Below, piece after piece: positions 8,156 to 17,428 of a DNA stretch of 64,000 nucleotides. How positions within the stretch are numbered: the first letter of the stretch is position 1; the number at the start of each line of letters is the position of its first letter. A program made the translations under genes and the position numbers. Below the pieces are notes generated by a model, which saw nothing but the letters and a program-made list of their open reading frames with translations, ran no database searches and was not told the origin of the DNA. The stretch covers positions 3,070,068 to 3,134,067 of the forward strand of contig NZ_KV917381.1 in the NCBI RefSeq assembly GCF_002019795.1. The letters are read 5' to 3'. The DNA is from Bacillus alkalicellulosilyticus (GTDB lineage: Bacteria; Bacillota; Bacilli; Bacillales; Bacillaceae_F).

Positions 8156-9133
8156 TTAATCTAGGGTTACACCAAAACTTAAACGCGATTCATCCATAAG
8201 GTGTGAAACCGTGCCTATTTGATAGCCTTTTGCTTTTAAACCAATGATAAGCTGTTCTAAACCAGCAGCAGTGGAAGAGGTTGGGTGCATCAAAATCATT
8301 GCACCAGGATGTACTTTACCAAGTACATTTTCAACCATCGCTTGGGGCTCAGGTTTTCTCCAATCAATCGTATCAACACTCCATAGAATCGTGTGCATAT
8401 TCATCGCATCAGCAATTTCCACGACTTCCTGTCGATAACTTCCACTTGGTGGAGCAAACCACTTTGGCGTAACTTCTAACGTTGCATAAATGACATCATT
8501 TGTTTTTTCTAACTCTTCTTTTATTCTGGCTGCTGATAAACGTTTCATATCTGGATGAGAATAAGCATGGTTCCCAATTTCATGACCTTCTTCTACTATC
8601 ATTTTAGCCAATTTCGGATTGTTTTTTACCCATGAACCATCAAGAAAATAAGTCGACTTTACTTGTTGCTCATTCATAATCTTAAGCAGTTCAGGTAATT
8701 GTTCATTTCCCCATGCTACATTCACTAATAACGTCACCATTGGTTTTTCAGGATTTCCTTTATAGATAGGTGCTGGCGGTAAATCGTCTAAGTGTATCTC
8801 AGGCTCTACCTCTTTAAACACCAGCTTTTGTTTCTCAAAATACCCTTGTTGCTTCATCTTTTCATACGACTTTTCAAGGTCAACTTCAATCCCATTATAG
8901 CCAGGAATGGCTTTCCATACTTTGTCGACGACTGCGTCAATTGGTTTCTCTTCATATTTTTTAGATTCTTTTTTGATTTCTTCAAATAAGGGATCGCTTA
9001 CCTTAGATGCGGTCACAGCTTCTTCTTTCAAACCATCTATATAATTCACTGAAAATGGATTTTGTACTGTACTATATGAAATCAAAATAATAAAGAAAAA
9101 AACAATAATTTGTGCACCCGCAAATTTCTTCAC
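8156..9133 (-). CDS. ylxY: YlxY polysaccharide-deacetylase-like sporulation protein, probably without catalytic Asp pair
   Basis: A 325-residue protein with an N-terminal membrane segment (about residues 7-23), a charged linker, and a NodB/CE4 deacetylase fold from about residue 130. The metal-binding HxxxH motif (H189, H193) is present, but the usual TFDDG motif is replaced by a VNVAWGN stretch around residues 137-143, so the catalytic aspartates are missing. I recall the same substitution as typical of the YlxY family. The start is a GTG after a GGGGG ribosome binding site. A sigma-E-like promoter lies directly upstream. It is probably a non-catalytic or altered-chemistry envelope protein of sporulation. 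Confidence 0.9.
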   Translation of the reverse strand: MKKFAGAQIIVFFFIILISYSTVQNPFSVNYIDGLKEEAVTASKVSDPLFEEIKKESKKYEEKPIDAVVDKVWKAIPGYNGIEVDLEKSYEKMKQQGYFEKQKLVFKEVEPEIHLDDLPPAPIYKGNPEKPMVTLLVNVAWGNEQLPELLKIMNEQQVKSTYFLDGSWVKNNPKLAKMIVEEGHEIGNHAYSHPDMKRLSAARIKEELEKTNDVIYATLEVTPKWFAPPSGSYRQEVVEIADAMNMHTILWSVDTIDWRKPEPQAMVENVLGKVHPGAMILMHPTSSTAAGLEQLIIGLKAKGYQIGTVSHLMDESRLSFGVTLD

Positions 9134-9157
9134 TATCCATACCCCCTTGTACTATGA

Positions 9158-9186
9158 AATGTATGCAGTACATGGACAGGGTATGA
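9158..9186 (-). promoter_or_regulatory. Predicted sigma-E promoter for ylxY-mlpA
   Basis: On the minus strand, TCATACC (9180-9186) and CATACATT (9158-9165) are 14 bases apart. The -10 matches the sigma-E consensus CATACAnT fully and the -35 matches it partly. The predicted start is some 18 bases before the ylxY GTG. To my knowledge ylxY belongs to the early mother-cell regulon in B. subtilis. Confidence 0.5.
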
Positions 9187-9205
9187 CAATAGTGCATGAA
9201 ATAAC

Positions 9206-9232
9206 TAAAACTTGGCTTTAGGCCAAGTTTTA
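9206..9232 (-). terminator. Terminator hairpin after pnpA
   Basis: An 11-base arm TAAAACTTGGC (9206-9216) pairs with its complement at 9222-9232 around a short loop, between pnpA and ylxY. The minus-strand tract behind it is only moderately U-rich. Confidence 0.6.
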
Positions 9233-9260
9233 AAGTAAGACCGGCTCTCCAGTCCTTATA

Positions 9261-11375
9261 TTAGCTTTGTTGCTTTTCTTCCTTTAATAAAACTTTTCTT
9301 GATAGATTGACTCTTCCTTGGTTGTCTATTTCAGTAACTTTCACAAGAATTTCATCCCCAAGTTTTACAACGTCTTCTACTTTGTTTACACGCTCTTCTG
9401 CTAATTGGGAAATATGAACGAGTCCGTCTTTTCCTTTAAATAGCTCTACGAATGCACCAAACTTTTCAATTCGTTTTACTTTTCCTAGGAATGTTTGTCC
9501 AACTTCAACTTCACGAACAATGTCTTCAATCGTTGCTTTTGCTTTCAAGTTCATTTCTTGATCTACAGAAGAGATATATACTTTTCCATCTTGTTCAATA
9601 TCAATTTTTACTCCAGTTTCTTCGATGATTTTGTTAATGACCTTACCGCTTGGTCCAATCACATCACGAATCTTATCAGGATTAATTGACATTGTTAAAA
9701 TTTTTGGAGCATACTCACTTAACTCTGTTCTAAACTCAGGAATCGCAGATAGCATGTTTTCTAATATATGAAGACGTCCATGCTTTGCTTGATCCAGTGC
9801 TAATTCTAGGATGTTACGATCAATCCCTTGAATCTTAATGTCCATTTGCAGAGCAGTTACGCCATCTTTTGTACCTGCCACTTTAAAGTCCATATCACCA
9901 AGAGCATCTTCCATGCCTTGAATATCTGTTAACACGGTGAAATCTTCCCCACTCTTTACAAGCCCCATTGCAATACCAGCTACAGGTGATTTAATAGGTA
10001 CACCGGCATCCATCATCGCAAGAGTACTTGCACAAATACTAGCTTGGGATGTTGATCCATTTGATTCTAACACCTCAGAAACAAGACGGATCGTGTATGG
10101 GAATTCTGCTTCACTTGGAATAACAGGCTCTAGTGCACGCTCACCTAAAGCTCCATGTCCAATTTCACGTCGACCTGGTCCTCTAATAGGTCCAGTTTCA
10201 CCTACAGAGAATTGTGGGAAGTTATAGTGGTGCATGAATCGTTTTGATTCTTCAATTCCTAATCCATCAAGAATTTGAACATCACCTAACGCCCCTAGAG
10301 TACAAATGCTTAGCGCTTGTGTTTGTCCTCTAGTGAATAACCCTGAACCATGTGTTCGAGGCAGTAAACGGACTTGAGAAGCTAATGGACGAATCGCATC
10401 TGGTGCTCTTCCATCTGGACGAATTTTTTCCTTTGTAATTAAACGACGCACTTCTTCTTTTACGATTTTATGTAATGTTTCTTTGACATCACTAATTTTT
10501 ACTTCTTCTTGTGTTTCTTGCGCTTCTGCTTCAAAAGTAGCAACCGTTTCGTCGATAATGGCATCAATTGCTTCTTGACGAGCATGCTTTTCTGCGACTT
10601 GAACGGCTTTCGTTAATTTTTCTTCTGCGAGTCCACGTACTTTTTGTTCAAGGTCAGCCTCAAGATGCTTTAACACAACTTCCGATTTTTCTTTTCCGAC
10701 AGCTGCGACAATTTCTTCTTGGAACGCAATAAGACGTTTGATTTCATTATGACCAAACATAATCGCTTCAAGGATGACTTCCTCAGATACTTCCTCAGCA
10801 CCAGCCTCAACCATGTTAATTGCATCCTTAGTACCTGCAACAACAAGATCAATGTCACTTTGTTCTAATTGCTCTGTAGTCGGATTAATAACAAATTCTC
10901 CATTTATTCTACCGACCGTAACTCCTGCAATTGGTCCACCAAATGGGATATCTGAGACACTTAACGCTAAACTTGAACCAACCATTGCAGCCATCTCTGA
11001 AGAACAGTTTTGGTCAACACTCATCACGATGCTGATAACTTGTACCTCATTACGGAATCCATCAGGGAATAATGGTCGAATTGGTCTATCAATTAAGCGG
11101 CTAGTTAAAATTGCCGTTTCACTTGGACGTCCCTCACGTTTAATAAATCCTCCTGGTATTTTCCCTACAGCATATAAACGCTCTTCATAGTTTACAGTTA
11201 GCGGGAAAAACGGTAAATCCTTAGGCTGCTTTGACGCCGTAGCTGTTGATAACACAGCGGTATCACCATAGCGAACTAAAACTGCACCATTGGCCTGTTT
11301 TGCTAATTGGCCTGTTTCTACAGTTAAAGGTCGCCCTGCCCAGTCAATTGAAAATACTTTATTTTCTTGTTCCAT
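9261..11375 (-). CDS. pnpA: Polyribonucleotide nucleotidyltransferase (PNPase)
   Basis: Phosphorolytic 3'-5' exoribonuclease and part of the RNA-decay machinery. The 704 residues have the standard order: RNase PH-like domain 1, an alpha-helical linker, RNase PH-like domain 2 ([13 protein letters not shown] near residue 340), then a KH domain (about 555-615) and an S1 domain (about 620-690) for RNA binding. The ATG follows a GAGAGGAG-type ribosome binding site. The rpsO-pnpA order is universal in bacilli. A terminator lies between the two genes, so pnpA is transcribed by readthrough or from a promoter in the 125-base gap; I could not find a convincing one. Confidence 0.98.
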   Translation of the reverse strand: MEQENKVFSIDWAGRPLTVETGQLAKQANGAVLVRYGDTAVLSTATASKQPKDLPFFPLTVNYEERLYAVGKIPGGFIKREGRPSETAILTSRLIDRPIRPLFPDGFRNEVQVISIVMSVDQNCSSEMAAMVGSSLALSVSDIPFGGPIAGVTVGRINGEFVINPTTEQLEQSDIDLVVAGTKDAINMVEAGAEEVSEEVILEAIMFGHNEIKRLIAFQEEIVAAVGKEKSEVVLKHLEADLEQKVRGLAEEKLTKAVQVAEKHARQEAIDAIIDETVATFEAEAQETQEEVKISDVKETLHKIVKEEVRRLITKEKIRPDGRAPDAIRPLASQVRLLPRTHGSGLFTRGQTQALSICTLGALGDVQILDGLGIEESKRFMHHYNFPQFSVGETGPIRGPGRREIGHGALGERALEPVIPSEAEFPYTIRLVSEVLESNGSTSQASICASTLAMMDAGVPIKSPVAGIAMGLVKSGEDFTVLTDIQGMEDALGDMDFKVAGTKDGVTALQMDIKIQGIDRNILELALDQAKHGRLHILENMLSAIPEFRTELSEYAPKILTMSINPDKIRDVIGPSGKVINKIIEETGVKIDIEQDGKVYISSVDQEMNLKAKATIEDIVREVEVGQTFLGKVKRIEKFGAFVELFKGKDGLVHISQLAEERVNKVEDVVKLGDEILVKVTEIDNQGRVNLSRKVLLKEEKQQS

Positions 11376-11503
11376 ACTGGCGAGCTCCTCTCGTTCATCA
11401 TCATTTTTTACTTACTTTATTATTGCCTATTTATACTTAAAATAAAAGAAAAAACAGATTGACCTTATTAAAGGTAAATTATTCCATTAAATTAACCTAA
11501 GAA

Positions 11504-11527
11504 AAAAGCGGGAATCCTCCCGCTTTT
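11504..11527 (-). terminator. Intrinsic terminator after rpsO
   Basis: Arms AAAAGCGGGA (11504-11513) and TCCCGCTTTT (11518-11527) form a ten-base-pair stem with a four-base loop, ending in a U run on the minus strand. It begins nine bases after the rpsO stop. Confidence 0.88.
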
Positions 11528-11535
11528 GCCCTTGC

Positions 11536-11805
11536 TTATCGACGTAAACCAAGCTTATCAACTAGGTTACGGTAACGTGCAATGTCGTTATTACGTAAGT
11601 ACGTTAAAAGGTTACGACGTTGACCTACCATTTTAAGTAGTCCACGACGAGAATGATGATCCTTTTTGTGTACACGTAAATGATCATTTAACGTGTTAAT
11701 TTGCTCAGTAAGGATAGCTACTTGTACTTCAGGAGAACCTGTATCGCTCTCATGAGTTCTGTACTCAGTAATAAGTTCGTTTTTACGCTCTTGTGTTAAT
11801 GCCAT
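11536..11805 (-). CDS. rpsO: 30S ribosomal protein S15
   Basis: Primary 16S rRNA-binding protein of the 30S platform; also forms a bridge to the 50S subunit. I take the ATG at 11805, giving the standard 89-residue protein that begins MALTQERK. An AAGGAGGTGG ribosome binding site lies eight bases before it, and a GTG nine bases upstream is an artefact of extension. The conserved S15 segment with [11 protein letters not shown] (residues about 42-52) is present. It has its own predicted promoter and a structured leader and is followed by a terminator, so it can be expressed as a single gene. Confidence 0.98.
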   Translation of the reverse strand: MALTQERKNELITEYRTHESDTGSPEVQVAILTEQINTLNDHLRVHKKDHHSRRGLLKMVGQRRNLLTYLRNNDIARYRNLVDKLGLRR

Positions 11806-11837
11806 CCTATCCACCTCCTTCTTATATATATCCGATT

Positions 11838-11875
11838 CCCAAGCAACCGTCGGTGACTCGTGTTGCCAAGCAATG
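11838..11875 (-). promoter_or_regulatory. Candidate S15 autoregulatory leader hairpin
   Basis: The rpsO leader contains GCAAC/GTTGC arms (11862-11866 and 11843-11847) flanked by further CAAGC/GCTTG complementarity, just upstream of the ribosome binding site. S15 is known to repress its own mRNA in several bacteria, including Geobacillus. The assignment is from position and pairing only; no covariation could be tested. Confidence 0.35.
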
Positions 11876-11892
11876 GATGCAGTACAATGAAT

Positions 11893-11921
11893 ATAATACA
11901 GTTATTGACGAAAAAAAGCAA
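11893..11921 (-). promoter_or_regulatory. Predicted sigma-A promoter for rpsO
   Basis: TTGCTT (11916-11921) and TATTAT (11893-11898) lie 17 bases apart on the minus strand, about 90 bases before the rpsO ATG. The -10 matches five of six positions, the -35 three of six. Confidence 0.4.
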
Positions 11922-12015
11922 GTATAAACATAAATCTCCAAGCAGTAAGCAAAGAACCTAGCATTTGCTTGGTATTTCGGTCCAATAGCTAGAACAACAA
12001 TTTTGAGAAAAGATC

Positions 12016-12957
12016 CTATGAAAAATAACGCAGTGCCACTTCTTTATCCTTCGTAATCTGATCAACTAGTTGCTCGATACCTAAAAACTTCTGTTCGCTT
12101 CTTATATATAGATAAAACGTGACTGTCACCTGTTTATCATATAAGTCACCATCAAAATCAAACAGATGGACTTCTAAAGAAGGAATCAGATTATCTTTCG
12201 TAAATGTTGGCTTATATCCTAGGTTGCAAAGCCCATTATAGCTTTTATCTTCCGTTTGCAACGATACCGCATAAACACCTAGCCTAGGTAATAAAAACTT
12301 TTCCTGGACTTCAATGTTAGCTGTCGGAAATCCAATGGTGCGTCCTCTCTTCTCTCCATGAATGACGGTTCCCTCTACTTGATAGAAACGGCCTAAATAA
12401 TCGTCAACTTCTTCAACTTTTCCATCAGCTAATAACTTTCTTATTTGGGTAGAACTTATTTTTACATCATCATGCTTTAATTTCCCGATTGTCGTTTGGG
12501 TAAATTGTCCACGTGAATGAAATGGAAGAGTTTCCATCGTACCTTTTCCTAAATGACCATACGTATAATCAAACCCAGCGACAACGTGACACACATGTAA
12601 CGATAATAAGTAGTCATCAACAAATTGTTGCGGAGTTAACTTTGAAAAGGCAATATCAAATGTTACAATGTACAGCCGGTCTACGTCTAACCGTTCAATG
12701 TATTTTTGTTTTTGTTCGATTGGAGTAATGTACTTCATCGGCCCTATTAGTTTATGAGCAGCCAACACTTCTTTTGGATGAGGAGAAAATGTCATTACTG
12801 CACTGATACATCCTCTATTCTTTGCTTCATGTACTGCTGTCTTTATCACTTCTTGATGACCTAAATGAACACCATCAAAAAAACCTAATGCCATGACAGT
12901 TGGCTGATGATTTTCTTTTGTAAGCTGGTGGGGATGTGATAAATAAATCGTTTCCAT
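12016..12957 (-). CDS. ribF: Bifunctional riboflavin kinase/FAD synthetase
   Basis: Makes FMN from riboflavin and FAD from FMN. The 313-residue protein has an N-terminal nucleotidyltransferase domain with GFFDGVHLGH (residues 26-35) and a C-terminal riboflavin kinase domain with the GRTIGFPTAN motif near residue 204. Both domains look complete. It follows truB after 24 bases and lies at the end of the nusA-infB-rbfA-truB group, as in B. subtilis (where it is called ribC). No FMN riboswitch is visible, and none is expected for this gene. Confidence 0.96.
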   Translation of the reverse strand: METIYLSHPHQLTKENHQPTVMALGFFDGVHLGHQEVIKTAVHEAKNRGCISAVMTFSPHPKEVLAAHKLIGPMKYITPIEQKQKYIERLDVDRLYIVTFDIAFSKLTPQQFVDDYLLSLHVCHVVAGFDYTYGHLGKGTMETLPFHSRGQFTQTTIGKLKHDDVKISSTQIRKLLADGKVEEVDDYLGRFYQVEGTVIHGEKRGRTIGFPTANIEVQEKFLLPRLGVYAVSLQTEDKSYNGLCNLGYKPTFTKDNLIPSLEVHLFDFDGDLYDKQVTVTFYLYIRSEQKFLGIEQLVDQITKDKEVALRYFS

Positions 12958-12981
12958 AACTTCACCTTCTGTTCTGTCTTC

Positions 12982-13890
12982 CTAAATCTTGAGCATTTTT
13001 TCAGGTTTCATTAACCCTTCCTTCGTTGGATGCTTACGATAAATTGCTAAGCACTCACCTTCTTCATTATATATAGAAATACGTTCGTCTCCTAATTCCA
13101 TGCTCAAAGGCAATACAGAACCATTTTTTATTTTTTCAGCTACTGTATCATCGACTGTCATTTTTGGAAAATGGTCAATCGCTGTTTCAATTGGCATTAA
13201 GCTATCTGTAATGTTTCCTTGTGCTACCTTCTCTTCTAATTGTTCAAAGGTATAACAATCTTCTAGTGTAAAAGGACCTGCACCTGTTCTTTGCAAGTTT
13301 GACATATGAGCAGGATAGCCAAGGGCCTTGCCAATATCCACTGCTAACGTTCTGACGTATGTTCCTTTGCTACAATGTACTTTAAATCCAAAAGTTGCTA
13401 CGTTATTTTGGATTTTTAATTCTTCAAGAATCTCGAGTTCGTATATGTTCACGTCACGCTCAGGGCGAACAACGGTTTGTCCTTTCCTTGCATATTCATA
13501 TAGTTTTTTTCCATTTATTTTTACTGCAGAATACATCGGAGGAACTTGCTTTATCGGACCTTTAAATTGCTCGATTACTTTACGTATATCTTCATGTGTG
13601 AGCGAAGATTCTACCACTTTTTCTTCGACAACCTCACCACCTGCATCTTCTGTTGTTGTAGCAATTCCTAGGGTTACTTCCCCAATATAGGTCTTAGGAT
13701 ATTCATTCATATACTCTGCAATTTTAGTTGCTCTCCCAATACAAATAGGAAGAACTCCAGTGACTTCTGGGTCTAGCGTCCCTGTATGTCCGACTTTTTT
13801 TGTACGTAAGATGCCTCTTAGCTTCATAACGCAATCATGCGATGTAAATCCAGCTGGTTTAAATAACGGGATGATTCCTGTATGGTCCAT
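12982..13890 (-). CDS. truB: tRNA pseudouridine(55) synthase
   Basis: Makes pseudouridine at position 55 in the T-arm of tRNAs. I place the start at the ATG at 13890 (302 residues), preceded by AGGGTGG, and not at a GTG nine bases upstream. The catalytic aspartate lies at residue 40 in the motif GHTGTLDP (34-41). A C-terminal PUA-like extension is present. It lies between rbfA and ribF. The 112-base gap to rbfA contains a strong hairpin with a U-rich tail, so part of the upstream transcription may stop before truB. Confidence 0.97.
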   Translation of the reverse strand: MDHTGIIPLFKPAGFTSHDCVMKLRGILRTKKVGHTGTLDPEVTGVLPICIGRATKIAEYMNEYPKTYIGEVTLGIATTTEDAGGEVVEEKVVESSLTHEDIRKVIEQFKGPIKQVPPMYSAVKINGKKLYEYARKGQTVVRPERDVNIYELEILEELKIQNNVATFGFKVHCSKGTYVRTLAVDIGKALGYPAHMSNLQRTGAGPFTLEDCYTFEQLEEKVAQGNITDSLMPIETAIDHFPKMTVDDTVAEKIKNGSVLPLSMELGDERISIYNEEGECLAIYRKHPTKEGLMKPEKMLKI

Positions 13891-13915
13891 TTTATCCACC
13901 CTTTATAAAAGTAAA

Positions 13916-13958
13916 GAGGCCGTCCTTAAGGTCTTCCGGACCTTTTTTAGACGACCTC
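13916..13958 (-). terminator. Terminator or attenuator hairpin between rbfA and truB
   Basis: Outer arms GAGG..GTC / GAC..CCTC (13950-13958 and 13916-13924) enclose a second stem AAGGTC/GACCTT. The minus-strand RNA continues into a U-rich TTTACTTTTAT just before the truB ribosome binding site. A second A/T-rich inverted repeat at 13967-13999 lies just upstream. Confidence 0.6.
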
Positions 13959-14002
13959 GAGAATTGATTCATTGTTTTTTTTTAAAAGAAAACAATGATT
14001 TA

Positions 14003-14353
14003 TTACTCTTTAGATTTATTTAATTCGGCTAACAACGTTTCAATCCGATTTCCATATTCAATCGACTCATCAAACGTGAAGAAGATTTCTGGTGTTTTTC
14101 GAAGACGGATTCGTTTGCCAATTTCTGTACGAATAAATCCAGTTGCTTTCGATAAACCCTTTAACGTGTCTGCCTTTTCTTCTTCTGTCCCAAGAACTGT
14201 AATATATACCGTTGCTTGTTGCAAGTCACCTGTAACATCAACACCAGTAACTGTAACAAACTTAATTCTAGGGTCCTTCAGTTCTCTCATAATGATTTCA
14301 CTTAACTCTTTTTTCATTTGCTCGCCAACACGACTAGCACGTACATTACTCAT
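14003..14353 (-). CDS. rbfA: 30S ribosome-binding factor RbfA
   Basis: Small KH-fold factor that binds free 30S subunits and helps late 16S rRNA maturation, important in the cold. At 116 residues it has the family length and begins [16 protein letters not shown], a typical RbfA start. It follows ylxP after 39 bases in the infB operon. Nothing unusual is visible in the protein. Confidence 0.96.
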   Translation of the reverse strand: MSNVRASRVGEQMKKELSEIIMRELKDPRIKFVTVTGVDVTGDLQQATVYITVLGTEEEKADTLKGLSKATGFIRTEIGKRIRLRKTPEIFFTFDESIEYGNRIETLLAELNKSKE

Positions 14354-14392
14354 TTATCTTTCACCTCTCTGCTGAAAAGTGTACATCCTCAT

Positions 14393-14671
14393 TTAGAACC
14401 ACTCAAAATTTGTGACTGTTCGTTCTATCTCTGGTGTACTATCAATTAAAGCCAACGCGCGACTTAACTCTTTTTCAGTTGCTACTTTATTCGAGGTCAC
14501 TGCGACAATTGTTAGCTGGCATCGTTGCCATACATCTTGGTGGTTCGTTTCTGAAACAGAAACATTTAACCGTTGTCTTAGCTTCATAATGATGCTTTTT
14601 ACAATGGCTCTTTTTTCTTTTAACGATTGGGGCGTATAGAGAAATAGCTCACAATCAACTGCTCCGATCAT
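14393..14671 (-). CDS. ylxP: DUF503 family protein YlxP
   Basis: A 92-residue protein of the DUF503/YlxP family. The typical segment [12 protein letters not shown] lies at residues 16-27, followed by a small ferredoxin-like fold. It overlaps the infB stop by four bases (ATGA), so translation is probably coupled to infB. YlxP is conserved between infB and rbfA and has been connected with ribosome assembly, but its exact role is not established. Confidence 0.92.
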   Translation of the reverse strand: MIGAVDCELFLYTPQSLKEKRAIVKSIIMKLRQRLNVSVSETNHQDVWQRCQLTIVAVTSNKVATEKELSRALALIDSTPEIERTVTNFEWF

Positions 14672-16815
14672 GTGCGTTTGATTTCCTCCATCACATACGC
14701 TTCGACAACGTCACCTTCTTTAATGTCGTTGAACTTTTCAAGCGTTAACCCGCACTCATAACCTGCTGCCACTTCTTTTGCATCATCTTTGAATCGTTTT
14801 AGTGCGTTGATTGCTCCCTCGTAAATGACGATTCCGTCACGAATTAAACGGACAGTTGAATCGCGAGTAAGCTTTCCTTCAGTCACATAAGAACCAGCTA
14901 TGACTCCAATTTTTGATACTTTGAATATTTGGCGAACTTCAGCTTGACCAATTACCTTTTCTTCAAATTCAGGGTCAAGCATCCCTTTCATCGCAGCTTC
15001 AATTTCATCAATCGCATTGTAAATAACACGATATAGACGAATATCAACTTGTTCTGATTCTGCCGTACGTTTTGCATTATTATCTGGTCGAACGTTAAAG
15101 CCAATTACGATTGCTGATGAAGCAGACGCAAGAATAATATCGGATTCTGTAATCGCACCTACACCTGTGTGGATGATGTTAACCTTTACGCCTTCCACAT
15201 CAATTTTCTCTAACGAACCTTTCATCGCTTCAACGGAACCTTGAACGTCGGCTTTAATGATAACATTTATTTCTTTAATTTCACCTTGTTGAATTTTACT
15301 AAAGAGGTCATCTAAGCTAACCTTTGATGTTTCTCTTAATTGTTCTTCACGGTGACGAGACTGTCTTGTTTCCCCAATTGAACGTGCTGTTTTTTCATCT
15401 TCAAATACTCTAAACTGATCTCCCGCTAATGGAACATCATTAAGTCCTGTAATTTCTACTGGTGCCGCAGGGCCTACTTGTTTTACTCGTCTGCCAAGGT
15501 CATTAACCATTGCTCTTACACGACCAAATGTACTTCCTACAACAATTGGGTCTCCGATTTTTAATGTTCCTGCTTGAACAAGGAGAGTAGCCACTGCTCC
15601 GCGTCCTTTATCAAGTTGTGCTTCAATCACTGTTCCACGAGCTAACGAAGTCGGATTAGCTTTAAGTTCCGCAACTTCAGCTACAAGCAGAATCATCTCA
15701 AGAAGTTCATCAATTCCTTCACCTTGAAGGGCAGAAACAGGTACAAATATAGTATCCCCACCCCAAGCCTCTGGTACTAATTCATATTCTGTCAATTCTT
15801 GCATGACTCGGTCAGGATTTGCAGATTCTTTATCGACTTTGTTAACAGCGACGATAATTGGTACACCCGCAGCCTTCGCATGGCTAATCGCTTCTTTTGT
15901 TTGTGGCATAACACCATCATCAGCAGCAACGACAAGAATACAAATATCTGTAATTTGTGCTCCACGTGCACGCATTGTCGTAAAGGCAGCATGACCAGGA
16001 GTATCTAGGAATGTAATTTTTTTATTATTAATCTCAACTTGGTATGCTCCAATATGTTGAGTAATTCCACCAGCTTCACCAGCAACAACCTTAGTCTTAC
16101 GAATGGAGTCAAGTAATGTTGTTTTTCCGTGGTCAACGTGACCCATGATTGTAACAACTGGAGGTTTTTCTTTTAAGCTTGCTGGATCATCTTCTTCAAT
16201 CATCTCTTCAAAATTCGTTACATCAACAATGATTTCTTCTTCCACTTCAACGCCGTAGTCACCAGCGATTAATTCGATAGAATCTTTGTCAAGCTCCTGG
16301 TTAATCGTAGCCATTACTCCTAAGAACATAAGCTTCTTAATAATTTCTGAAGGTTCTTTATGAAGTTGTTTTGCTAATTCGCCTACTGTTAATGAACCAG
16401 AAAACGTAATTTTTTCTGGAAGTGGCTTTACCTTTGGTGGTTGCGGTTTTTGAGCAGGCGCATCTTGTTGTTTTCCTTTGTTGTTTCGTTGCTGTTGTTT
16501 ATTAAACCCTTGCTTTTTATTATTGTTGTTTTGTTGAGACTTGTTTTGCTGATTCGGACGGTTCCCTTGTGCTTGATTAGCAGGACGATTTGGTTTATTA
16601 GGTCTGTTATTATCAGGCTTTGTTGTTGATTTATTCGGTTCAGGCTTATTTCCATCCGGTTTTGCACTTTCCCCTTCAAGTTTCTTCATTGTTTCCTCAT
16701 CAATAACAGACATATGGTTTGATACGTTAACGCCCATTTTTTCTAATTTATCAATAATGTCTTTACTTTGAAGATTCTTTTCTTTTGCATATTCATATAT
16801 TCTCATCTTCCTCAT
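14668..16815 (-). CDS. infB: Translation initiation factor IF-2
   Basis: GTPase that brings initiator fMet-tRNA to the 30S subunit and promotes subunit joining. At 715 residues it is close to B. subtilis IF-2. It has an IF2_N domain (residues 1-50), a low-complexity linker rich in Asn, Gln, Lys and Pro (about 52-135), a second IF2_N motif, the G domain with GHVDHGKTT (about residue 225), then domains II-IV. The chosen ATG is preceded by GGAGG with seven-base spacing. The linker is where the family varies most. It overlaps ylxP by four bases. Confidence 0.98.
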   Translation of the reverse strand: MRKMRIYEYAKEKNLQSKDIIDKLEKMGVNVSNHMSVIDEETMKKLEGESAKPDGNKPEPNKSTTKPDNNRPNKPNRPANQAQGNRPNQQNKSQQNNNNKKQGFNKQQQRNNKGKQQDAPAQKPQPPKVKPLPEKITFSGSLTVGELAKQLHKEPSEIIKKLMFLGVMATINQELDKDSIELIAGDYGVEVEEEIIVDVTNFEEMIEEDDPASLKEKPPVVTIMGHVDHGKTTLLDSIRKTKVVAGEAGGITQHIGAYQVEINNKKITFLDTPGHAAFTTMRARGAQITDICILVVAADDGVMPQTKEAISHAKAAGVPIIVAVNKVDKESANPDRVMQELTEYELVPEAWGGDTIFVPVSALQGEGIDELLEMILLVAEVAELKANPTSLARGTVIEAQLDKGRGAVATLLVQAGTLKIGDPIVVGSTFGRVRAMVNDLGRRVKQVGPAAPVEITGLNDVPLAGDQFRVFEDEKTARSIGETRQSRHREEQLRETSKVSLDDLFSKIQQGEIKEINVIIKADVQGSVEAMKGSLEKIDVEGVKVNIIHTGVGAITESDIILASASSAIVIGFNVRPDNNAKRTAESEQVDIRLYRVIYNAIDEIEAAMKGMLDPEFEEKVIGQAEVRQIFKVSKIGVIAGSYVTEGKLTRDSTVRLIRDGIVIYEGAINALKRFKDDAKEVAAGYECGLTLEKFNDIKEGDVVEAYVMEEIKRT

Positions 16816-16831
16816 ATGTTTACCTCCACCT

Positions 16832-17137
16832 CTATTGATCGATTAGTGTGACCAATTTTCTTGCGAATCCAGGGTCTATAACACCTAATACGACTCTCTC
16901 TCCTTTACCTATCGAATTTCCTAATTTATCCCGCGTCGAAGAAATTCGTATCGGTACATTGTAATGCTTACATTTATCTGTCATCTTTTTTAAAGTTAAG
17001 TCTGAGGCATCCTCTGAAATAATGACGACTGATACGCCATTTCTTCTAACCTCTTTGAGTACAATTTCTTCCCCAGAAATGACTTTACGTGCTCGAGCCG
17101 CGAGTCCAAGTAACGATAACCATTGCTGTTCACTCAT
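16832..17137 (-). CDS. rplGA: L7Ae-family ribosomal protein YlxQ
   Basis: A 101-residue protein of the L7Ae/L30e/S12e/Gadd45 family, a small kink-turn RNA-binding fold. [16 protein letters not shown] (residues 9-24) is the typical start of the domain. It overlaps the upstream rnpM gene by four bases (ATGA) and precedes infB by 16 bases, the standard nusA-operon arrangement. The RNA target in bacilli is uncertain. Confidence 0.93.
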   Translation of the reverse strand: MSEQQWLSLLGLAARARKVISGEEIVLKEVRRNGVSVVIISEDASDLTLKKMTDKCKHYNVPIRISSTRDKLGNSIGKGERVVLGVIDPGFARKLVTLIDQ

Positions 17138-17418
17138 GATTTATTTCCTTGCTGACGAACATTTTCAAGTTCGTCATATATTTCATTTGTTACTTTTGTA
17201 TTTAAATGTCTTGAAAGGACGTCTTTTTTCTTTGCCATTTCAAAGCATTCTTTACTATTGCTTATGTATGCGCCACGACCATTCTTTTTCCCAGATAGGT
17301 CAATTGAAACTTCGCCCTCTGGTGACCGAACTATACGAACTAATTCTTGTTTTGGTTTCATTTCATTCGTAACGATACATTTTCGAAGTGGAACTTTACG
17401 TTGTTTCATTGGCTCCAT
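17134..17418 (-). CDS. rnpM: YlxR family RNA-binding protein, RNase P modulator
   Basis: A 94-residue DUF448/YlxR protein. The diagnostic PLRKCIVTNEMKPKQELVRIV start (about residues 10-30) and the GRGAYI motif (48-53) are present. In B. subtilis this protein has been reported to bind the RNase P RNA and modulate its activity, hence rnpM. It lies between nusA and rplGA, ten bases behind nusA and overlapping rplGA. Size and context are as expected. Confidence 0.93.
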   Translation of the reverse strand: MEPMKQRKVPLRKCIVTNEMKPKQELVRIVRSPEGEVSIDLSGKKNGRGAYISNSKECFEMAKKKDVLSRHLNTKVTNEIYDELENVRQQGNKS

Positions 17419-17428
17419 CTCCTTGTCT

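Noticed and set aside
10774-11190. Plus-strand reading frame of 138 codons within pnpA
   Set aside because: Antisense to the well-conserved PNPase; typical shadow frame.
12016-12957. FMN riboswitch near ribF
   Set aside because: The gap to truB is only 24 bases; no room for the aptamer.
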